A stretch of DNA of 5,229 nucleotides from Flavobacteriaceae bacterium. Lineage in GTDB: Bacteria; Bacteroidota; Bacteroidia; Flavobacteriales; Weeksellaceae. The translations under genes and the position numbers were made by a program. Shown piece by piece: positions 1 through 5,229 of this stretch. Numbering within the stretch: position 1 is the first letter of the stretch; every line of letters starts with the position of its first letter. The notes under the pieces are model-generated. The model was not told the origin of the DNA and searched no databases. It saw only the letters and a program-made list of their open reading frames with translations. The DNA lies in the NCBI GenBank assembly GCA_031289875.1, contig JAITOO010000174.1:1-5229 (forward strand). Reading direction: 5' to 3'.

Positions 1-163
1 CCGCATCGAAAATCATAAAAATAAATTGCAAAAAGAATGATTTTGTGATGGCTCTAAAATTCACATTTACTAATTGAAAGTACTGATTTTCCATTATTTT
101 CCAATTTTATCAATTTTAATAAAAAAAATTGTAACTTGCAATCAAATTTTTTCAGATTTTCTT
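1..163. other. A/T-rich left-edge region, no supported gene
   Basis: This stretch precedes the bifunctional nuclease gene and is dominated by A and T runs. An in-frame TTG at 74 would lengthen the nuclease by 30 residues, but those residues (rich in F, I, L and K, encoded by plain A/T-rich DNA) do not resemble the family N-terminus, so I treat the stretch as leader. On the minus strand an ATG at 14-16 opens a frame (M-I-F-D-A) that runs off the window edge. It could be the start of a divergent gene, but five codons cannot support a call. I see no clean TAnnTTTG box upstream of the nuclease. The nearest are TAACTTGC at 131-138 and TATTTTCC near 95, each imperfect. Confidence 0.4.
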
Positions 164-784
164 ATGAACTTGATTCGGCTCAACATCAGAGGAATTTCAT
201 ACAGCCAGACCCAGACAGGAGCCTACGCCTTGATTTTGGAAGAAGGTTTCGGTAACCGGAAAATCCCGATTATCATCGGAAGCGTTGAAGCTCAGTCTAT
301 TGCGCTGGCGCTGGAAAAGGACATCCGCCCGCCCCGCCCGATTACGCACGAGTTGTTTGCCACTTTTGCCAAAAGTTTTCACATTACCGTTAAGGCGGTT
401 TTCATTCATAAATTGATAGATGGTGTGTTTTACTCCAATATTCTATTCCAAAATACTGAAACTGAGGAAGAAAAAGAAATAGACTCCCGCACTTCCGATG
501 CCGTTGCCTTAGCCATCCGTTTTGACGCTCCGATTTATGCCACGAAGGAAGTCATTGAAAAAGCGGGAATTTATATGGAAATGAAAGAAAGCAATGTGGA
601 AACAACCTCTTTTGAAACAGCTATCGAAAACATTGAAAATCAATTAAAAAGAGAAAGCAAGGAAGAAGCCTACTCTCATCTTACCGACAAGGAAATCAAT
701 GACTTGATGAAAAAAGCCCTTGAAAACGAAGATTACGAAACCGCTGTCAAACTACGCGATGAATTAAACCAGCGTAAAACATAG
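164..784 (+). CDS. Bifunctional nuclease family protein (DUF151/BFN) with C-terminal UVR motif
   Basis: A 206-residue cytoplasmic protein, probably a nucleic-acid-binding or nuclease protein of the BFN (DUF151) family, whose plant founder was reported to cleave both DNA and RNA; the bacterial role is poorly known. The BFN domain spans about residues 2-138. It holds the family signatures GISYSQTQTGAYALIL (10-25), KIPIIIGSVEAQSIALALE (33-51), PPRPITHELF (56-65) and IDSRTSDAVALAIRF (106-120). A Glu/Lys-rich linker (about 139-172) leads to a UVR motif (about 173-205, LTDKEINDLMKKALENEDYE then TAVKLRDEL), the helical hairpin used by UvrB and UvrC to contact each other. I chose ATG 164 because homology begins there: M-N-L-I-R-L-N-I-R-G matches the usual family start, whereas the TTG at 74 adds only unrelated residues. 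There is no obvious Shine-Dalgarno sequence, which is usual for Bacteroidota. The gene stands alone on the plus strand, convergent with the DUF2851 gene. The family assignment is firm; activity and partner are inference. Confidence 0.9.
   Translation: MNLIRLNIRGISYSQTQTGAYALILEEGFGNRKIPIIIGSVEAQSIALALEKDIRPPRPITHELFATFAKSFHITVKAVFIHKLIDGVFYSNILFQNTETEEEKEIDSRTSDAVALAIRFDAPIYATKEVIEKAGIYMEMKESNVETTSFETAIENIENQLKRESKEEAYSHLTDKEINDLMKKALENEDYETAVKLRDELNQRKT
680..781 (+). other. UVR motif region of the BFN protein
   Basis: Encodes residues 173-206 of the bifunctional nuclease. The order T-D-K-E-I-N-D-L-M-K-K-A, then E-N-E-D-Y-E-T-A-V-K-L-R-D-E-L, fits the UVR pattern: a first helix with L and A spacing, an acidic turn, and a second helix with A-x-x-L-R-D-x-I/L. 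In UvrB and UvrC this motif mediates their mutual contact. In BFN proteins of Bacteroidota a similar tail is common. Whether it binds Uvr proteins or another partner is not shown by the sequence. Confidence 0.75.
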
Positions 785-825
785 AGAGACAAAGGGTTGA
801 TGGTATAAAGAAAGTACAAATTTGA
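785..825. other. Short convergent intergenic gap without a visible terminator
   Basis: The BFN gene (plus) and the DUF2851 gene (minus) end 41 bases apart, tail to tail. I found no G/C-rich inverted repeat with a T tract in either direction, so the transcripts may overlap at their 3' ends or end by Rho or by signals inside the coding regions. Confidence 0.5.
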
Positions 826-2100
826 TTATTCATGCACAATTTTATATCCAATCGGGCATTGCAAGCATCGTTTTTCTGCGCAGTAATTTTTGTAAAGATG
901 CAGGAACGCCTGCGAATCCAACGCTGAGCAAAACTTTACGCTTAAATCTTTAAATGATTCGATGACGGAATTTTTTTCAGGCGGAATTTGGCTGATGATT
1001 TCAATAATTTCTTCATCCATAGATTTGCCAATGCTCTGAGCGTAAGCGAATTTTACGGGAAGAAAGGTATTCAAAATGAGCAAGTTTTTTTGAGAAGAAG
1101 AAAGTTTTTTTTTAGATTTTTTTTGATTGATTTTTCCGAAAACATAATGATTTTCCCAATACTCGGAAGCCTGAACTTCCTCTAAAAGAAGCTCATAATC
1201 CTTTAATTTCTTCACGCCGATGATGTAAGAAAACAAATTTTGATACAAAGACAACAAATGGGCGAACTGGGATAAACGCAAAGTCGGGAAATTGGCGGGG
1301 CGAAGGCGTAAAAATTTAGGTTTCAATATGAAAGGCTCTAAATTGAATTTTGATTTCAAATATTCATATTCTTTAAAAAGCCGAGAGCAATATTCATCTT
1401 GTTGATTTTCAACAAGTAAATCGCATTGTCCAAAAAACAAGGCTTCTGTCGAAAACGGATTTTGAGAAATTTTCCGAATTATTTTATAATCAAGGTTAAG
1501 TAACAGCTGCTCAAATATTTCCGCATTGATTTTCAATCCGAAAGAATATGCCAGCGTGCAAGCCAAAACTGATTCCCAATCGCCTTTTAATCTGCGATTT
1601 AGCTCCATAATTTTTTCGCATTTAGCTTCTAACTTTTCCAAATACAGTTTTTCTGCAAAACCCGGCATATCTTTTTGATAATATGAAGAAAACAAATTCT
1701 CACAGGGAATAAATCGAAAATGATTGCAACTTATAGATTGATAATGATTTATAATTTCTTCCGAAATATAATTTTTCAATTCCAAAGTTGGAATATTTTT
1801 TTGTTTCAACAAAAGAATTTCCTTATCGTATTCATAAACGACATGCAATATAATGTTCTGATAATTAGAATTTTCCGAGTGATTGTGTTTTTCCCAATCA
1901 GAAGATTTTATGTGAATTTCGACGTTCCCCGTCCAAAGGATTCCGTCAATACAGATTTTGCAAAAACTAAAATCGGGACCCGCATCAAAATTGGGATTTC
2001 CTGTGTTCAAAATTTCAATTTTTTCGCCGTTCACAGACTTTAACGAATGCAGGCTGAACTTCTTAAACTGCCAAATGTGGTGTAAAAAATTTTCTCTCAT
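826..2100 (-). CDS. DUF2851 family protein, function unknown
   Basis: A 424-residue, apparently soluble protein with no signal peptide or membrane segment, recognised as DUF2851, a family known to me mainly from Bacteroidota with no assigned function. Visible conserved blocks are FLHHIWQFKKFS (5-16), NFDAGPDF (37-44), GNVEIHIKSSDWEKHNH (58-74), NIILHVVYEYD (82-92), TLELKNY (105-111), IPCENLF (131-137), EALFFGQCDLL (219-229), RLRPANFPTLRLSQFAHL (265-282) and a tail with Cys407, Cys412 and Cys415 before P-I-G. Length and both ends fit the family, so it looks complete. ATG 2100 fits the usual M-x-E-x-F-L-H start. The PD..E-x-H-x-K-like block resembles a PD-(D/E)XK nuclease core and the cysteines could hold a metal or Fe-S cluster; both are hypotheses. 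The coding DNA is more A/T-rich than gltA and eno, with A7-A9 runs coding a lysine-rich segment (326-340). This fits low expression and gives no clear sign of transfer. It lies after the gltA terminator and probably has its own promoter. Confidence 0.88.
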   Translation of the reverse strand: MRENFLHHIWQFKKFSLHSLKSVNGEKIEILNTGNPNFDAGPDFSFCKICIDGILWTGNVEIHIKSSDWEKHNHSENSNYQNIILHVVYEYDKEILLLKQKNIPTLELKNYISEEIINHYQSISCNHFRFIPCENLFSSYYQKDMPGFAEKLYLEKLEAKCEKIMELNRRLKGDWESVLACTLAYSFGLKINAEIFEQLLLNLDYKIIRKISQNPFSTEALFFGQCDLLVENQQDEYCSRLFKEYEYLKSKFNLEPFILKPKFLRLRPANFPTLRLSQFAHLLSLYQNLFSYIIGVKKLKDYELLLEEVQASEYWENHYVFGKINQKKSKKKLSSSQKNLLILNTFLPVKFAYAQSIGKSMDEEIIEIISQIPPEKNSVIESFKDLSVKFCSALDSQAFLHLYKNYCAEKRCLQCPIGYKIVHE

Positions 2101-2118
2101 TTCTCTGAAAACTGAGCA

Positions 2119-2147
2119 TAAAAGTATGAAATTTATGTCAATAAATA
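2119..2147 (-). promoter_or_regulatory. Possible promoter for the DUF2851 gene
   Basis: Read on the minus strand, TACTTTTA (plus coordinates 2119-2126) differs from the Bacteroidota -7 consensus TAnnTTTG only at the last base. A TTTA lies 19 bases upstream, at about 2146 within the terminator T-rich tail, as a poor match to the -33 TTTG. Initiation about 6 bases downstream would give a short leader before ATG 2100. The region is very A/T-rich, so a chance match is quite possible. Confidence 0.3.
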
Positions 2148-2177
2148 AAATCCCCGCATAAAGAAAAGCAGGGATTT
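2141..2177 (-). terminator. Rho-independent terminator of gltA
   Basis: On the minus strand, about 30 bases after the gltA stop, the arm at 2168-2177 (AAATCCCTGC) pairs with the arm at 2148-2157 (GCGGGGATTT). This makes a 10-bp stem with one T-G wobble and a 10-base loop, followed by TTTTATTTATT. The T-rich tail follows the stem only in the minus direction, which matches termination of gltA. It would separate gltA transcription from the downstream DUF2851 gene. Confidence 0.75.
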
Positions 2178-2206
2178 CCTAAAACCATGAAAAAGAATTA
2201 TTTCTT

Positions 2207-3493
2207 TTATTTTCTGTCCTTGATAGGAGCGTAATCTCTTTTCGGCGATCCGATATATACTTGTCTTGGTCGGTTGATGGGCTCGTTGTTCAAGCGCATT
2301 TCCTTCCATTGAGCAATCCAGCCGGGCAAACGACCCAAAGCAAACATTACCGTAAACATTTCGGTCGGGATTCCTAATGCCTTGTAAATCAGTCCTGAAT
2401 AAAAATCCACATTAGGATATAGTTTCTTTTCGATAAAATAATCGTCATGAAGGGCAACTTCTTCCAGTTTTTTGGCTAAATCCAGCTCTTCATCGTGGAT
2501 TCCGAGTTTGTTGAACACATCGTCGCAGACTTTTTTGATAACCCGCGCACGGGGGTCGAAATTTCGGTAAACTCTGTGTCCGAAGCCCATCAGACGGAAA
2601 TCGTCGTTTTTATTTTTGGCTTTGTCAATCCATTTCTGCAAATCGCCACCGTCTTTTCGAATCATTTCCAGCATTTCGATAACTGCCTGATTTGCCCCTC
2701 CGTGCAGAGGTCCCCACAAAGCGGAAACGCCCGCAGAAACCGAAGCAAACAAGCCTGAATGTGCGGAACCTACCATCTTTACTGTGGAAGCGGAGCAGTT
2801 CTGTTCGTGGTCTGCGTGGAGAATTAGCAGTTTGTCCAACGCATCGACTACGACTTCGTCCATGTGGAAATCTTCGGTCGGAAAGCGGAACATCATCTGA
2901 TAAAAATTGTGAACGTAATCTAACCTATTGTCGGAATAGTTGAGCGGCAAGCCGAGTTTCAGTCGGTATGTCCATGCGCAAAGCACGGGGAATTTTGCAA
3001 GCAGCAGAGTTGCCGCGCGGCGCACGTCTTCTTCAGATTTGACGTTTACTGCGTGCGGATTGAATGCTGTCAGCGCGCTGGTCAGGGAAGACAGTACGCC
3101 CATCGGATGGGCGGAACGTGGAAATCCTTTCAAAAGGTGTTTCATTTCTTCGCTTACCAGACTGTATTTGTTCATGTTATGCTTGAACTCGTCCAACTGT
3201 GCCTGCGTGGGAAGTTCGCCTTCCAGCAGGAGGTACATCACTTCCACAAAAGTGGATTTTTCTGCAATCTGTTCAATCGGATAACCTCTGTAATAGAGTT
3301 GTCCCAAGTCTCCGTCCAAATAAGAAATCTTGCTCTTGGTTGCGCCGGTGTTTTTGAACCCGACATCTAAGGTGATGAGCCCCGTTTCGCTGCGCAGTTT
3401 TGAAATGTCAATGCCTTTGTCGCCGATGGTGCTTTCTACGACAGGAAACTCGTATTCTTTTCCTTGATAATATAATTTGACTGAATCTGACAT
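2207..3493 (-). CDS. gltA: Citrate synthase
   Basis: Condenses acetyl-CoA with oxaloacetate to give citrate and CoA, the entry step of the TCA cycle, in the cytoplasm. The 428-residue protein is full length for the bacterial GltA (type II, E. coli-like) group, including the extra N-terminal domain (about 1-60, with the conserved D-I-S-K-L-R and DVGFKNTG blocks). Key motifs are LHADHEQNCSAST (225-237), GPLHGGANQA (261-270), GFGHRVYRNFDPRA (303-316), PNVDFYSG (360-367) and FALGRLPGWIAQW (384-396). From these, His264, His306 and Asp363 correspond to the E. coli catalytic His264, His305 and Asp362; Arg315 and Arg388 fit the substrate-binding arginines. ATG 3493 gives the usual family N-terminus; the leader is A/T-rich with no Shine-Dalgarno sequence. 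The gene lies 339 bases downstream of eno on the same strand, behind eno's terminator, and has its own terminator, so it is probably monocistronic. Several residues of the E. coli NADH-inhibition site appear changed (Lys109, Tyr110, Leu163, Thr206), so NADH control may differ; this is inference. Confidence 0.98.
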   Translation of the reverse strand: MSDSVKLYYQGKEYEFPVVESTIGDKGIDISKLRSETGLITLDVGFKNTGATKSKISYLDGDLGQLYYRGYPIEQIAEKSTFVEVMYLLLEGELPTQAQLDEFKHNMNKYSLVSEEMKHLLKGFPRSAHPMGVLSSLTSALTAFNPHAVNVKSEEDVRRAATLLLAKFPVLCAWTYRLKLGLPLNYSDNRLDYVHNFYQMMFRFPTEDFHMDEVVVDALDKLLILHADHEQNCSASTVKMVGSAHSGLFASVSAGVSALWGPLHGGANQAVIEMLEMIRKDGGDLQKWIDKAKNKNDDFRLMGFGHRVYRNFDPRARVIKKVCDDVFNKLGIHDEELDLAKKLEEVALHDDYFIEKKLYPNVDFYSGLIYKALGIPTEMFTVMFALGRLPGWIAQWKEMRLNNEPINRPRQVYIGSPKRDYAPIKDRK

Positions 3494-3769
3494 ATATCTA
3501 CATTTTTTTTGTTAAAAAAATTTCTTAAATATAAAAAGTTTAGGTGATTATAAAAAATATTTTGTATATAATTTTTTTTATTCTCAAATTAAACTTATAT
3601 AATTTATTTAATACCAATGCTTTATGTTTTGTATTTTTTGTAATTCAAATAAGAATTAAGTGAAAAACAAAGTTTTTTTCTGATTTTTTACTTGAAAATT
3701 ATAATTAAAAAACGATAAAAAATTAAGGCAAGAAGAAAAATTTTGAAAAGTTGTATGATTTTTATCATC
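3494..3769. other. A/T-rich eno-gltA intergenic region, probable gltA promoter and leader
   Basis: This stretch holds no gene that I can support. A hand count gives about 42 G or C in 276 bases (about 15%), far below the flanking genes. It must contain the gltA promoter if the eno terminator is efficient, but I found no full TAnnTTTG on the minus strand. Near matches are AAACTTTG (about 3670-3677) and a TAATTTG (about 3585-3591) with TTG roughly 23 bases upstream. Short inverted repeats such as ATTATA/TATAAT (3547-3552 and 3567-3572) consist only of A and T and are not informative. A short minus-strand frame at 3688-3897 overlaps the 3' end of eno in another frame and has no coding character. 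Confidence 0.55.
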
Positions 3770-3800
3770 AAAAAAGCAGGCGGAAAAAATCTGCCTGCTT
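3770..3800 (-). terminator. Rho-independent terminator of eno
   Basis: Read on the minus strand, 32 bases after the eno stop, AAGCAGGCAG pairs with CCGCCTGCTT (plus-strand arms 3791-3800 and 3774-3783). The 10-bp stem has one wobble and encloses a 7-base loop (3784-3790). It runs straight into six T residues (plus-strand A run 3770-3775). The plus-strand side lacks a T run, so the signal is directional and belongs to eno. Confidence 0.88.
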
Positions 3801-3832
3801 CATTTAAAATAATTAAAACCTTAAAAAAATGA

Positions 3833-5143
<1,311 letters not shown>

Positions 5144-5158
5144 TTAATACTTTTTAGG

Positions 5159-5166
5159 CAAAGGTA
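5159..5166 (-). promoter_or_regulatory. Bacteroidota -7 promoter element of eno
   Basis: On the minus strand the octamer reads TACCTTTG, an exact match to the TAnnTTTG consensus of the Bacteroidota primary sigma factor, followed by C as is often seen. Initiation 5-7 bases downstream (about 5152-5154) would give a leader of roughly 27-29 bases ending at ATG 5125. No clear TTTG -33 element is visible about 19 bases upstream, where the sequence is T-rich (about 5184-5190); weak -33 boxes are common in this phylum. Confidence 0.65.
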
Positions 5167-5229
5167 GCGATTTGCCGTGAAAAAACCGACAGAAAAAAGA
5201 GATTTTTTGCCTGCGAATTGAAAATCGGC
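5167..5229. other. Right-edge sequence upstream of the eno promoter, unassigned
   Basis: Sixty-three bases with no supported feature. On the minus strand all three frames are open for at least 24 codons from the edge, but none shows a recognisable protein tail, so the 3' end of an upstream gene can be neither shown nor excluded. A short A6/T6 inverted repeat around 5193-5208 is flanked by CAG and CTG with a two-base bulge. It is too weak to call a terminator. Confidence 0.3.

Noticed and set aside
1..16. Start of a divergent minus-strand gene at ATG 14-16
   Set aside because: Only five codons lie in the window and no convincing promoter precedes it, so it cannot be told from chance.
131..138. 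TAACTTGC as a promoter -7 box for the BFN gene
   Set aside because: It lacks one T of TAnnTTTG and has no TTG at a proper distance upstream; the A/T-rich context makes such near matches common.
74..163. N-terminal extension of the BFN protein from TTG 74
   Set aside because: The extra 30 residues come from low-complexity A/T-rich DNA, do not resemble the family, and the conserved N-terminus starts exactly at ATG 164.
2495..3370. Several plus-strand frames opposite gltA
   Set aside because: They are antisense frames over a strongly conserved citrate synthase gene, with compositions typical of shadows and no family resemblance.
3547..3572. ATTATA/TATAAT inverted repeat as an operator before gltA
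   Set aside because: At about 15% G+C, A/T palindromes of this length are expected by chance.
5193..5208. A6/T6 hairpin near the right edge as a terminator of an upstream gene
   Set aside because: The stem is only A-T pairs plus a bulged CAG/CTG, too weak and without a clear T tail.

Overview
This 5.2 kb window looks like ordinary core chromosome from a member of the Bacteroidota, most likely class Flavobacteriia. The evidence is a perfect Bacteroidota-type -7 promoter box (TACCTTTG) before eno, A/T-rich leaders with no clear Shine-Dalgarno sequences, a DUF2851 protein (a family I know mainly from Bacteroidota), a bifunctional-nuclease protein fused to a UVR motif in the flavobacterial manner, and eno directly followed by gltA, an order I recall from Flavobacteriia. 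Genus cannot be called.

Layout: a short A/T-rich left edge (1-163) with no supported gene is followed by one plus-strand gene, a bifunctional nuclease (DUF151/BFN) with a C-terminal UVR motif (164-784). It converges, across a 41-base gap with no hairpin, on the DUF2851 gene (826-2100, minus). Next on the minus strand are citrate synthase gltA (2207-3493) and enolase eno (3833-5125). Each of these two is followed by its own intrinsic terminator (2141-2177 and 3770-3800), so although eno, gltA and the DUF2851 gene point the same way they are probably three separate transcription units. The 339-base eno-gltA gap is extremely A/T-rich (about 15% G+C by hand count over 3494-3769) and holds no recognisable gene. 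The right edge (5126-5229) carries the eno promoter and otherwise unassigned sequence.

Function: enolase makes phosphoenolpyruvate in glycolysis, and citrate synthase commits acetyl-CoA to the TCA cycle. Both are intact with every expected catalytic residue. The BFN/UVR protein and the DUF2851 protein are not part of that pathway.

I see no mobile element, CRISPR array, tRNA, rRNA, phage gene or defence island. The least understood item is the DUF2851 protein, whose conserved PD...E-x-H-x-K-like stretch and C-terminal cysteine cluster suggest, as a hypothesis only, a metal-binding nuclease-like protein. I do not find strong evidence for a new multi-gene system here.
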